DNA of 64,000 nt from Aquella oligotrophica (GCF_002892535.1 NZ_CP024847.1:992001-1056000), one strand, 5' to 3'. Counted from the stretch's first letter, positions 9,918 to 18,620 are shown. Notes: a model not told the origin generated them from the letters alone. Program-made: numbers and translations.

Positions 9918-10784
9918 ATGAAACAATACTTAAAATTATTCCGTCCATACCAGTGGGTAAAGAATATGTTCTGCTTTGCTGGTGTTGCCTTTGGCTTCCA
10001 CTTCACTGATGGATATTTGCTAAAAGCAATATTAGGATTTATTGTTTTTTGTGCTGCGGCGAGTTCAGTATATATTTTGAATGATATCCTTGATGTAGAG
10101 GCTGATCGTAGTCATCCTAGGAAAAGAAATCGACCATTAGCTTCGGGTGTGATAAGTATAAAAACTGCCAGAAAGATTTATCTGGTTTTAGCCATTTTTA
10201 CCTTATTGGGTTCTTTACTTATTAGTAAGCTAGCATTATTGATTGTGGCAAGTTACTTGATTCTCAATGTTTACTACTCAAAAATTGGTAAGCATATCGT
10301 AATATTGGACGTATTTATTATTTCATTTGGTTTTTTGTTACGGGTTTTTATGGGGACGCTTGGAATTGGTATCCCACTATCTGAGTGGTTAATACTTTGT
10401 GTAATTATGCTAACATTATTCTTAGGTTTTGCCAAGCGTAGGTCGGAATTATTACAATGTGAGGTGGATAATATATCACTAAATTTGAGGCGCAGTGTTC
10501 TTGAGCATTATGAACCCAAAATGCTGGATATTTTTCTCGCCATTACAGCTACTTCTTCGGTAATCAGTTATGCTTTATTTGTTGTTATAGGTAAGGGGCA
10601 ACAGTATCTTATTTATACTATTCTTTTTGTAATTTATGGCATTTTTCGTTATATTTATTTGTTGTATAGTCACGATAAGGGGCAGGATACTGCCAATGAT
10701 TTGCTGGATGATAAACATCTGATTATAACTGTAGTCTTGTGGATTACGACCTATATTACAATTTTTCTAATGGCTAAGTTATGA
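9918..10784 (+). CDS. Polyprenyl-phosphate phosphoribosyltransferase (UbiA superfamily, Rv3806c-like)
   Basis: Predicted to transfer 5-phosphoribose from PRPP to polyprenyl phosphate, the first step toward polyprenyl-phosphoryl-D-arabinofuranose. The 288-residue protein has about nine membrane helices and the start LKLFRPYQWVKN. The key cytoplasmic motif is NDILDVEADRSHPRKRNRPL, the N-D-x2-D-x3-D-x2-HPxKxxRP form specific to this subgroup. A second aspartate-containing loop includes YYSKIGKHIVILDVF. It overlaps the DprE1-like gene by four bases, exactly the partner expected. A dedicated phosphatase for the 5-phosphate is not seen in the window. Confident on subgroup because motif and neighbours agree. 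Confidence 0.88.
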   Translation: MKQYLKLFRPYQWVKNMFCFAGVAFGFHFTDGYLLKAILGFIVFCAAASSVYILNDILDVEADRSHPRKRNRPLASGVISIKTARKIYLVLAIFTLLGSLLISKLALLIVASYLILNVYYSKIGKHIVILDVFIISFGFLLRVFMGTLGIGIPLSEWLILCVIMLTLFLGFAKRRSELLQCEVDNISLNLRRSVLEHYEPKMLDIFLAITATSSVISYALFVVIGKGQQYLIYTILFVIYGIFRYIYLLYSHDKGQDTANDLLDDKHLIITVVLWITTYITIFLMAKL

Positions 10785-12076
10785 TTGAGCAGTATTCTTG
10801 GGGTAGAATCAAAGCATCTAAGCCCGCTCAAATTGACTTTCCTTCTGCTAATTACTCCTTTCTGCAAAGAGAATTACAGTATCTGGCAAAAGGTAATTTG
10901 CGTTCATATGGTGATGAAGCTTATAATGATAATGGGATCATATTAAATACATTGCATTTGGATCATTTTATTCATTTTGATCGTGCCAATGGAGTACTTG
11001 AATTAGAAAGTGGTGTTTTACTTGAACAGATTTTGAATTTGATTGTTCCCTGTGGCTGGTTTTTACCGGTTACACCGGGAACCAAGTATATAACGGTCGG
11101 AGGCGCAGTTGCTAACGATGTTCATGGTAAAAATCACCATAAGGTTGGTAGTTTTGGCTGTTTTGTAGATAGCTTTACTCTTTTACGTAGCGATGGTCTA
11201 ATTTATCAGTGTTCCAGAGAGTTAAACAGTCATTATTTCTATGCAACAATAGGTGGCATGGGGCTAACTGGAATTATTCTACGAGTAAAATTGAATCTTC
11301 TTACAGTAAATAATCATGCTATTGTAACTAAAGCCTATAAATTCAGAAATTTAGAGCACTATATGGAGCTAAATGCTGAGTTGGAAAGGCAAAGTACCTA
11401 TACTGTTGCATGGATTGATTGTCTGGCATCAGGAAGGAGTTTGGGGCGAGGAGTTTATTATACTGGCGAACATGCTGGTTATTTAGAGCGACTGCCAGCA
11501 ATTAATTATAATAAGCGTACTTTTCCATTTACTCCGACAAAATCATTAATTAATGGTTTAACCCTCAAGGCATTCAATACACTATATTATAATCGACCAG
11601 TAGCAAAATCTCCGCAGTTAGTTCATTATGATCCATTTTTTTACCCCTTGGACAAGCTACTTAACTGGAATCGAATATATGGGAGAAAGGGCTTCTACCA
11701 ATATCAATGTGTAATTCCTAATGCTGCTAGTGATGCAATGCGTGAAATTCTTCGCCGGATTAGTATTAGTGGTAATGGTTCCTTTTTGGCGGTACTAAAA
11801 ACGTTTGGCTCAATTAGTTCTGGGGGGATGATGTCATTTCCACGTCCAGGGCTGGCACTTGCGCTGGATTTTGCTAATAGAGGAAATAGCACACTTGATT
11901 TATTTAGATCTTTGGATGATATTGTGCTTACTCATGGTGGGGCTATTTATGCTGCCAAAGATGCAACACAATCAAGAGAAGTCTTTGAAGCTGGTTATCC
12001 ACAGCTTAATGAGTTTATAAAATATATTGATCCGCTATTTAGTTCTAATTTATGGCGTCGTTTGTATGGGAATTAA
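10781..12076 (+). CDS. DprE1-like FAD oxidase of polyprenyl-phosphoryl ribose
   Basis: Likely oxidises C2' of polyprenyl-phosphoryl-beta-D-ribose to the 2-keto form; FAD-dependent, VAO family. Visible: GNLRSYGDEAYND (about residues 39-50) and TVGGAVANDVHGKNHHKVGS (about 105-124), the FAD-binding stretch with the HGKNHH signature of DprE1. 431 residues, somewhat shorter than the mycobacterial enzyme. Near the C-terminus the segment GLALALDF occupies the place where the mycobacterial protein has its inhibitor-reactive cysteine, and no cysteine is present there. The ATG overlaps the UbiA-type gene; the DprE2-like gene follows six bases after its stop. Confidence 0.88.
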   Translation: MIEQYSWGRIKASKPAQIDFPSANYSFLQRELQYLAKGNLRSYGDEAYNDNGIILNTLHLDHFIHFDRANGVLELESGVLLEQILNLIVPCGWFLPVTPGTKYITVGGAVANDVHGKNHHKVGSFGCFVDSFTLLRSDGLIYQCSRELNSHYFYATIGGMGLTGIILRVKLNLLTVNNHAIVTKAYKFRNLEHYMELNAELERQSTYTVAWIDCLASGRSLGRGVYYTGEHAGYLERLPAINYNKRTFPFTPTKSLINGLTLKAFNTLYYNRPVAKSPQLVHYDPFFYPLDKLLNWNRIYGRKGFYQYQCVIPNAASDAMREILRRISISGNGSFLAVLKTFGSISSGGMMSFPRPGLALALDFANRGNSTLDLFRSLDDIVLTHGGAIYAAKDATQSREVFEAGYPQLNEFIKYIDPLFSSNLWRRLYGN

Positions 12077-12081
12077 CTGAT

Positions 12082-12828
12082 ATGCAAAATGTGATAGTTT
12101 TTGGTTCAAACTCTACGATAGCAAGAAGTGTAATTGATAAATTAGCACTTGAGCGCTGTAATTTTTATCTATTTGCCAGAGAAAAAAGTCAGCTTGAATT
12201 ACAGATAAATGACCTAAAAGTTAAGTATCCAGATATAAATGTTAGCGCAGACGCTTATGATGCTTTAGTTGATACTGGCGAAATTCTTAATGGTAAAATT
12301 AAACAAGCATTTGACCAGCTTGGACGAGTAGATTTAGTGTTTATTGCGCATGGGAATCTACCCAATCAGTCAGCTTGTGAAGAAAACTGGCAAGATGCAA
12401 ACAGTGCTCTAAAAGTAAATGGTTTAAGCATAATTGAAATTTGCCATAATGTAGCTAAAAGATTGAAAGAACAACAACAAGGAACTATTGCAGTAATTAG
12501 TTCTGTTGCTGGTGAGCGTGGACGGCAGAGTAATTATGTTTATGGTACGGCAAAAGGAATGATAAATATCTATTTGCAAGGGTTAAGAAATTCTCTTTAC
12601 CCGCATAATGTGCATGTATTGACAATAATGCCCGGCTTTGTTGACACCAAAATGACTACCGAATTTAAAAAAGGACTATTATGGGCAAAGCCGGAAAAAG
12701 TTGCAAATGATATAGTAAAGGCAATCCATGCCAAGAAAAATGTGATTTATACTCCATGGTTTTGGCGCATAATTATGCGAATCATCAAGCTGATCCCCGA
12801 AAATAAGTTTAAAAAAATGAAATTATAA
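12082..12828 (+). CDS. DprE2-like short-chain dehydrogenase (2'-keto reductase)
   Basis: Predicted NADH/NADPH-dependent reductase that converts the 2-keto intermediate to polyprenyl-phosphoryl-D-arabinose, completing epimerisation with the DprE1-like partner. SDR features: VIVFGSNSTIARSV as nucleotide-binding loop, FIAHGN, ISSVAGERGRQSN and the catalytic YGTAK (Tyr-x3-Lys), then MPGFVDTKMT. ATG 12082 is chosen over ATG 12052, which lies inside the preceding gene and adds residues before the Rossmann strand. Length about 248 residues, normal for the family. Gene order phosphoribosyltransferase-DprE1-DprE2 strongly supports the role. Confidence 0.86.
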   Translation: MQNVIVFGSNSTIARSVIDKLALERCNFYLFAREKSQLELQINDLKVKYPDINVSADAYDALVDTGEILNGKIKQAFDQLGRVDLVFIAHGNLPNQSACEENWQDANSALKVNGLSIIEICHNVAKRLKEQQQGTIAVISSVAGERGRQSNYVYGTAKGMINIYLQGLRNSLYPHNVHVLTIMPGFVDTKMTTEFKKGLLWAKPEKVANDIVKAIHAKKNVIYTPWFWRIIMRIIKLIPENKFKKMKL

Positions 12829-12829
12829 T

Positions 12830-13891
12830 ATGTGTAAATTATTCAAGAAACGTTATACCCCAGAATTTCTGACACAAATACCACATAAGGCTGACTTTCA
12901 GTTAAAAATGGAAAGCTTTGGACATATGCTTAATGAAAATTGGCGCTTATTCCGTAGGGAGCTTTCCCTAATTATGAGTGGGCAGAAATTTCTGGAGCGT
13001 GGAAATATTCCGGAAAATACCCGGCGAATTTTATGGATAGCTACATCAATTAAAAATATTGGTGATGCGGTTATGGCACTCAGTGGTCGGAAATTGTTAA
13101 TTGATAAAGGTTACCAGCTGGATGTGCTTCTGGATGAAAAAGTTTATCCATTATTTGCTGATGATGACTGGTTTAATCATGTTTATACTGATCCAGTTAG
13201 AATAACCGCCGACTATGATTTAGTCATCCTTGATTCTGTAAAAAGTATTTCACTTAAAACTAAGAAGAAATACTTTAATAAAGTACCATATTGTCATTTT
13301 CGTGGGCATTTCGATGGAGTTGAATTTAATTGGATACTCTATAGCTTTCACCGGGTAAATGCTTTATTAAACTATCCTTATGAGCAAAAAGAGCTTGATC
13401 TAATGGCACGTCCAGAGCTAAAAAGAATAAAAGGCGGAGTAGTAAAAAATCAGCTAATTATTGCTATTGGTGGGGAAGATGAGAAAAGAAGGGTTTATGA
13501 TAAATGGATTGAAATAGTAGATAAACTTCTCATTAAATGTCCACAGCTGACTATTATCCTAGCTGGCAATGTTAATGCTGTCAACGATGCCGATAAACTA
13601 ATTGATGTATTTGGTGATCGAGTAATCAATAAAGTAAATATGCTTAGTTTGGCAGAAACTGCTCAACTACTTGCTTCTTCGGGGTATTTCCTTGGTTGTG
13701 ATGGTGGATTAATGCATATTGCTTCGGCATATGGTTTAAAAGGAGTTGCCTTATTTGGCTATTTTGAGCCTGAATATCGCTTACCCATCACAAATTCCTC
13801 GTTGACTAATATTTTTGATGAAGAAACCGTTGCTAATATTAAGCCAGAATTAATTCTAAACAAGTTTATAAAGCTACTTGAAGTTGAGTAG
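12830..13891 (+). CDS. GT9-family glycosyltransferase (second copy)
   Basis: 353 residues. After an N-terminal extension of about 60 residues it has ILWIATSIKNIGDAVMALSG, the GT9 acceptor loop (N-I-G-D), and near residue 285 YFLGCDGGLMHIASAYGL, the donor motif. The extension (many charged and aromatic residues) is absent from the other GT9 protein at 4952, so the two are not recent duplicates. It starts one base after the preceding stop and overlaps the next gene. Probably a core-oligosaccharide transferase; substrate unknown. Confidence 0.82.
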   Translation: MCKLFKKRYTPEFLTQIPHKADFQLKMESFGHMLNENWRLFRRELSLIMSGQKFLERGNIPENTRRILWIATSIKNIGDAVMALSGRKLLIDKGYQLDVLLDEKVYPLFADDDWFNHVYTDPVRITADYDLVILDSVKSISLKTKKKYFNKVPYCHFRGHFDGVEFNWILYSFHRVNALLNYPYEQKELDLMARPELKRIKGGVVKNQLIIAIGGEDEKRRVYDKWIEIVDKLLIKCPQLTIILAGNVNAVNDADKLIDVFGDRVINKVNMLSLAETAQLLASSGYFLGCDGGLMHIASAYGLKGVALFGYFEPEYRLPITNSSLTNIFDEETVANIKPELILNKFIKLLEVE

Positions 13892-15506
13892 TATTTTGTC
13901 AAGGCGTCTAAATCTGGCAGGTATTAATCAACTTGTTCTAGTGTGGGCATTCTTATTTGTTTTACCTCCTATTATTTCCTATTTTTGTCATTTGGATCTT
14001 GGTTTTCGTGATTTCCAGTATGTTGGTGCTACTTTTACTTTAATCTGGACTCTCTGGAAGCTTTATCCAGATCCGAATACAAGTATCGATATTTTCTCAA
14101 TAAATAAGATATTCTTAAAGTTATTTTTTTTAGCATTGATTTTTTCTTATACTTACTCATTTATTGCAAAATATTATGCCTTTCAGCTTAAAGCCGATGA
14201 TATTGCTATTTTTCAGACTATGTTAAATGCTATGTTGGCGGGTAATTTTGGCTACTCTGGTGCTGTTGGCTTCTATCATTTTGGCACGCATCAGAATTAT
14301 ATATTGCTTCTAGTTGTGCCCTTTTACTGGCTATTTCATACTACTGAAACGCTTCTCATAATCGGTGCTGTAGCTATCTGGGGTACTGCTCTGGGTATTT
14401 GGTTCCTTGCCAAACTGTATAAACTTAATGATTTTTATGCATTTCTTATTACCATTTCTTTTGCTTCATCACCATTAGCTGGAGTGGATTGTACTTTTTT
14501 GCCTGAGCTTTTTACACCTTTATTTTTAGTTTGGATGATGGTCTTTTACACGAAGAGGACTTTTTTGCCCTTTATCTTAATAGTGATTTTTGCACTTAGT
14601 ACGAAAGAGGATGCCGTCCTTTTTGTTTTTGGAATTTCTCTAGTAATGCTATATCGTAAAGACTTTAAGTTTGCGATAGTTGCTATACTTGCTTCAGTTA
14701 TGGTATTTTATATTAATATCGCTTGGGTTCAGCCATACTTTGTTCATAAGAGTGGAATGCTTATGCCAACAACTCTGCAGTTTTGGAGTGAGTATGGTTC
14801 AAGTAAGTCTGAGATTGTGCACAATCTTTTACTAAACCCAAAAGAAATCCTTCTGCGTATTTTAAATCCTGCATCAGGGGTGTGGCGTCTATATTTACCC
14901 GTCTTATTTCTACCCTTAATGATTCCAGAGGTTTTTCTTGCCAGTATTGTCACAATAGTCATGTGGGCAACTAGTAATTTTGACTTACAGCATGCATATA
15001 AGAGCTACTATGGTCTTAATCTAAATGTAATGATGTTTATTGGAGTAATAGTCTTATTGTCGAATAATCGATTAAAGGTTATTATGAATAAGTATTCCAG
15101 AAATTTTTACAATATATTCTTATTGTTCTTTTTACTATGTATTATAATCTTTCCATTATGGGGTACAGGCTGGCAAAGTTTCTGGTCTTTTGATTATTCA
15201 AATGTTGATGAGGCAAAAAAGCTTGCAGTATATATGGTGAATAATTATCATGATGCTAGTATTTGTAGTAGCTCAACACTTTATCAGTACCTTTCTGTAA
15301 CTTCACTAAATATGGAGTTCTTTCCCATGTCAAGTTCAGCTACAACGGAAAATTTGATGAATTATTTTAATCGGGATTGCATTTATGCTATAACGGATTT
15401 GGGAGATAGTTATCCATTTTCACCAGCACGTATTCATCAGTTTATCTCTGAAAAATCCTGTAGTGAATTTGCTCACGGGTTTTATATTTGTTTAAATAAA
15501 AATTAG
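13878..15506 (+). CDS. DUF2079-family multi-spanning membrane protein
   Basis: About 542 residues if the TTG at 13878 is used; further TTG codons at 13884 and 13896 are alternatives and none has a convincing ribosome site. About eleven membrane helices. The segment ADDIAIFQTMLNAML followed by HFGTHQNYILLLVVPFYWL and STKEDAVLFVFG matches the DUF2079 layout (an early acidic loop, an H-x-x-P/N region and a KEDA-like motif), a GT-C-like family of unknown substrate often found in surface-glycan clusters. Overlaps the GT9 gene by 14 bases. Likely a lipid-linked sugar transferase; this is inference. Confidence 0.75.
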   Translation: MKLSSILSRRLNLAGINQLVLVWAFLFVLPPIISYFCHLDLGFRDFQYVGATFTLIWTLWKLYPDPNTSIDIFSINKIFLKLFFLALIFSYTYSFIAKYYAFQLKADDIAIFQTMLNAMLAGNFGYSGAVGFYHFGTHQNYILLLVVPFYWLFHTTETLLIIGAVAIWGTALGIWFLAKLYKLNDFYAFLITISFASSPLAGVDCTFLPELFTPLFLVWMMVFYTKRTFLPFILIVIFALSTKEDAVLFVFGISLVMLYRKDFKFAIVAILASVMVFYINIAWVQPYFVHKSGMLMPTTLQFWSEYGSSKSEIVHNLLLNPKEILLRILNPASGVWRLYLPVLFLPLMIPEVFLASIVTIVMWATSNFDLQHAYKSYYGLNLNVMMFIGVIVLLSNNRLKVIMNKYSRNFYNIFLLFFLLCIIIFPLWGTGWQSFWSFDYSNVDEAKKLAVYMVNNYHDASICSSSTLYQYLSVTSLNMEFFPMSSSATTENLMNYFNRDCIYAITDLGDSYPFSPARIHQFISEKSCSEFAHGFYICLNKN

Positions 15507-15526
15507 ATGTTTGTATCGAGTAACGT

Positions 15527-16342
15527 ATGATTAGTATTATTACCGCAGTTTATAATCAGTTGGCAATGAACCAGTTGTTCTGGGAAAAGCTTAATCAATA
15601 TACCAAAAATAAATTTGAGTTGATTATCATTGATAATGCTTCAACTGATGGTAGCGCAGATTGGTTTGAATCAGTTGGAGTGAAAGTAATTCGGAATGAA
15701 GCTAATTATTCTTACCCACACTCACAAAATCAGGGCATTGCCGTTGCTAAGTATGATAATCTGGTTTTTATGAATAATGATGTCATTGTGTCACCAAACT
15801 GGGATGAGAATATCTTAGCATCAATGGAGCATAATGGTCTAGAAGTAGCCACAGTTTGTGGTATTGAACAGATTGAGAATTTCCTTGCTACTAGGACTTT
15901 AAAGCGGCGCTGGAAAAAAATCAAAAATTTTGTTGGGCTACTTGGTCGCTCAAAATGGGTTTTGAGTTTGATGCATAAGTTGATGTATCCAGATTGGAAT
16001 AAATTTTCTAATGATCGGTTAGATAAATTCAAGTATCAAATTAAAGAAGGCTTTGTTGGTAATACCGTTGTGATGAAACGCAGTGCCATTGATAAAATTG
16101 GCTTATGGGATGAGCGTTTACAGCAGGCTGATTTTGATTTGTATTTACGGACTAAATCACGCGAAATTGAAGTTGGCGATATGAAAACGGTACATATTTG
16201 CCTAGATACATTTATTCATCATTATATTCGACTGAGCATGAAAGCTGGTTATCCGCCATTTATTGATAGTAAGAATTTTATTGGTATGCATGACAAATGG
16301 AGTCCGGAATATATGAAATATTTTGATAGTTTGAATAAATAG
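15527..16342 (+). CDS. GT2 glycosyltransferase
   Basis: 271 residues with the complete GT-A signature: SIITAVYNQLAM at the N-terminus, IIIDNASTDGSADWF, FMNNDVIVSPNWD (the DxD-like site) and an acceptor-side segment IGLWDERLQQADFDLYLR. No membrane helix. Twenty bases after the DUF2079 gene and two before the GT25 gene, so in the same operon. Rhamnosyl- and galactosyltransferases share this pattern; specificity cannot be given. Confidence 0.88.
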   Translation: MISIITAVYNQLAMNQLFWEKLNQYTKNKFELIIIDNASTDGSADWFESVGVKVIRNEANYSYPHSQNQGIAVAKYDNLVFMNNDVIVSPNWDENILASMEHNGLEVATVCGIEQIENFLATRTLKRRWKKIKNFVGLLGRSKWVLSLMHKLMYPDWNKFSNDRLDKFKYQIKEGFVGNTVVMKRSAIDKIGLWDERLQQADFDLYLRTKSREIEVGDMKTVHICLDTFIHHYIRLSMKAGYPPFIDSKNFIGMHDKWSPEYMKYFDSLNK

Positions 16343-16343
16343 C

Positions 16344-17084
16344 ATGAAAATTTATGTAATATCATTAGCCGATGCGGTAAATCGGCGCGAGCAAATTTCA
16401 GCGCAATTGGAAGCTTGCCAGCTTAGCTATGAGTTTTTTGATGCAATGCGTGGAAATCCAGATATAGCTCAAAATCATAATTATGCTTATGACTATCGTG
16501 AGAAAATGTTTGGGCGGCAAATGACGGCTGGTGAGATTGGCTGCTTTATGTCGCATCAGGAGTTGTGGCGAAAAATTGCCGCGGGAAATCAGTCTGTTTG
16601 TATTATGGAAGATGATGTTATTCTTACAAAGAATTTTGCTAGAGCCTTATCTTTGCTTGAAAATTATCAAAATTATGAGATCTTGCGTTTAAGTGGGATT
16701 TTTAAGCGAAAATGGTTTATCTGGCAGCATTTTTCTGATCTTAAACTTGTCAAATTCTGGCGCGATCCAATGGGAACTCAATGTTATATAATTAAGCCCG
16801 AGGCTGCCAAGCGATTATTGGCTAAGTCACCATTAATTAATGCGCCTGTTGATGATTTTCTTGGCAATTATGCTCTGCATCGCCTAAATGTGGTCGGTTG
16901 TGATCCCTATCTTATTGAGCATGATTGGGATATTCCATCTCAACTTGGACATCGCCATACCAAACGAAAATTGTCGGTATTGGAAAAAATCCGCCGTGAG
17001 TTTATAATTCAGGGTAATGGCGTAATGAATTTTATGATCCAGTTGGGGTATTTCCTTAAAACAAAGTTGGGTTTGCTAAAATGA
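16344..17084 (+). CDS. GT25-family LPS glycosyltransferase
   Basis: 246 residues. The family pattern of LgtB/Lex1-type lipooligosaccharide transferases is clear: KIYVISLADAVNRREQISAQ at the start, MTAGEIGCFMSHQELW and VCIMEDDVILTKNF, the last containing the acidic metal site. It probably adds galactose or a related sugar to the lipid A core at the cytoplasmic face. It overlaps the next GT2 gene by four bases. A GT25 gene supports the view that at least part of this cluster builds a core or lipooligosaccharide structure. Confidence 0.9.
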   Translation: MKIYVISLADAVNRREQISAQLEACQLSYEFFDAMRGNPDIAQNHNYAYDYREKMFGRQMTAGEIGCFMSHQELWRKIAAGNQSVCIMEDDVILTKNFARALSLLENYQNYEILRLSGIFKRKWFIWQHFSDLKLVKFWRDPMGTQCYIIKPEAAKRLLAKSPLINAPVDDFLGNYALHRLNVVGCDPYLIEHDWDIPSQLGHRHTKRKLSVLEKIRREFIIQGNGVMNFMIQLGYFLKTKLGLLK

Positions 17085-17928
17085 AATTAAGTTTAATAAT
17101 CTCAACCTATAATCGTCCAGATACCTTAGAGCTAGTTTTAAAAAGTATTCAGGTTCAAGAACTTGATGAAAATATTACCGCGAATCAGGTTGAAATCTTG
17201 GTTGCTGATGATGGTTCAAAAGAGGATACCGCTCAATTGGTCGCCCAGTTTCAGCAAAATTTTCCTTTTCGCTTAATCCATGTTTGGCATGAAGATAATG
17301 GCTTTCGGTTGGCAGCAATTCGTAATCTAGCAGTGAGTAAATCTTCCGGTGATTATCTGGTATTTATTGATGGTGATTGCCTTGTAGCCAAGGATTTTAT
17401 CCTTAATCAATTTAGGCTTGCTGAAGCTGGTTATTTTGTTGGCGGTAACCGGGTACTATTAAGTGAAAAATATACCCACAAAGCACTATCTGGGAAGCTA
17501 ATTAATATTGCGAGTAACTGTATTTTTAAATCAATCTGGGACAGAATAAGTGGTAAAACCAATAAATGGCTACCAGCTTTACGCTTAGATACTAATGCAG
17601 CATGGCGTAAGAAACATGCTAGTAATTGGCGGCGACCTAAAGGGTGTAATATGGCACTTTGGCGTAAAGATTATCTAACGGTTAATGGCTTTGACGAAAG
17701 CTTTAGTGGCTGGGGCATGAAGATGCTGATTTTTTGGTGCGCTTACTTCATGCAGGAATAAAAATCAAGGATGGACGCTTTGCCGCTCCAGTTTATCATT
17801 TATGGCATAAAATGAATGATAGGGCTAATGAAGGCCAGAATAAGGCGCGCCTTATGGCACGAGTGAATGATCTTGGTATAATTGAAGCAGTTGATGGTGT
17901 TAGAAAATATTTGAATAAATCATTGTAA
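17081..17928 (+). pseudogene. GT2 glycosyltransferase with a -1 frameshift
   Basis: Reads as a normal GT2 enzyme (LSLIISTYNRPDTLELVL, EILVADDGSKEDT, FIDGDCLVAKDF, KGCNMALWRKDYLTVNGFDE) up to SGWG at about 17715. The frame then turns to nonsense and stops at 17761. In the next frame, starting at GAAGATGCT (17719), it continues EDADFLVRLLHAGIKIKDGR and runs to 17928, exactly what family members have after GWG. One extra G in the GGGG at 17712-17715 would restore the gene. This may be mutation or assembly error; four G is too short for classic phase variation. The 3' end contains the rpmI promoter. Confidence 0.85.
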
Positions 17929-17939
17929 TATGCTATAAT
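17911..17939 (+). promoter_or_regulatory. Strong candidate promoter of rpmI-rplT
   Basis: TTGAAT (17911-17916) and TATAAT (17934-17939) with an ideal 17-base spacer, lying over the last codons of the broken GT2 gene. It gives the ribosomal genes their own promoter although infC is far away. Confidence 0.7.
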
Positions 17940-17945
17940 TCGTCC

Positions 17946-18031
17946 CTCATTGGTGGATAGTGTGGTTCCCAAAGACTCGAATCGAGCACCTACTATCTTA
18001 ATTAAAAATCAGATTCATAAAGAAGGTTAAC
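17946..18031 (+). promoter_or_regulatory. rpmI leader with stem-loop potential
   Basis: Untranslated leader of about 85 bases. GATAGT (17956-17961) can pair with ACTATC (17992-17997), GGT (17964-17966) with ACC (17988-17990), and CTCG with CGAG (17976-17979/17983-17986), giving a branched hairpin before the rpmI ribosome site. The rpmI-rplT operon is repressed by L20 through a leader structure in other bacteria; whether this one is the L20 target is inference. Confidence 0.4.
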
Positions 18032-18229
18032 ATGCCTAAATTAAAATCAAAGTCTGGTGCGAAAAAACGTTTCATTGTCCAAGGCAGTGGCGGTATCAAG
18101 CGCTCAAAAGCATTCAAACGTCATATTTTGACTAAGAAAACAACTAAAAACAAACGTCAGTTACGTGGTACCGTGCAGGTTAATCCTAGCGATATGGGTC
18201 ATGTACGTAGTATGTTACCATACGCATAA
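18032..18229 (+). CDS. rpmI: 50S ribosomal protein L35
   Basis: 65-residue basic protein of the large subunit. [14 protein letters not shown] at the start and the internal [18 protein letters not shown] are diagnostic of L35, and length is standard. GAAGG lies eight bases before the ATG. Followed by rplT after 13 bases, the universal rpmI-rplT order. Unlike most bacteria, infC is not directly upstream; the preceding sequence is a glycosyltransferase gene and a dedicated promoter. Confidence 0.98.
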   Translation: MPKLKSKSGAKKRFIVQGSGGIKRSKAFKRHILTKKTTKNKRQLRGTVQVNPSDMGHVRSMLPYA

Positions 18230-18242
18230 AAGGAGTTGAAGA

Positions 18243-18599
18243 ATGCCTAGAGTAAAACGTGGTGTAATCGCGCGTGCGCGTCATAAAAAAATTCTTGCTT
18301 TAGCAAAAGGCTATCGTGGTCGTCGCGGAAATGTTTTCCGTGTAGCTAAAGAAGCGGTAATGAAAGCTGGTCAATATGCTTACCGTGATCGTCGTCAGAG
18401 AAAACGTCAATTCCGTACTTTATGGATTGCGCGTATCAATGCTGGTTGCCGTGAACTTGGTTTAACTTATAGCCGTTTCATTAATGGTTTGGCTAAAGCT
18501 GAAGTTGCTGTTGATCGTAAAGTATTGTCTGATCTTGCGATCCACGATAAAGTAGCGTTTGCTAAATTTGTTGAAATTGCAAAAAGCAAACTAGCTTAA
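18243..18599 (+). CDS. rplT: 50S ribosomal protein L20
   Basis: 118 residues, standard length. [18 protein letters not shown] at the start, [20 protein letters not shown] and [20 protein letters not shown] are diagnostic. L20 is needed early in 50S assembly and is also the autogenous repressor of its operon in several bacteria. AGGAG stands seven bases before the ATG. A strong terminator follows, separating it from the LOG-family gene and pheST. Confidence 0.98.
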   Translation: MPRVKRGVIARARHKKILALAKGYRGRRGNVFRVAKEAVMKAGQYAYRDRRQRKRQFRTLWIARINAGCRELGLTYSRFINGLAKAEVAVDRKVLSDLAIHDKVAFAKFVEIAKSKLA

Positions 18600-18620
18600 T
18601 CGGTAGTGCATAATATGAAT

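Noticed and set aside
1-17928. The whole glycan cluster as a recently transferred island
   Set aside because: No integrase, direct repeats or tRNA border is visible and base composition looks like the rest of the window; only gene order suggests insertion.
17946-18000. tRNA-like look (TTCCC...GACTCGAATCGAGC) upstream of rpmI
   Set aside because: No acceptor stem, D-arm or anticodon arm can be built; it fits better as a leader hairpin.
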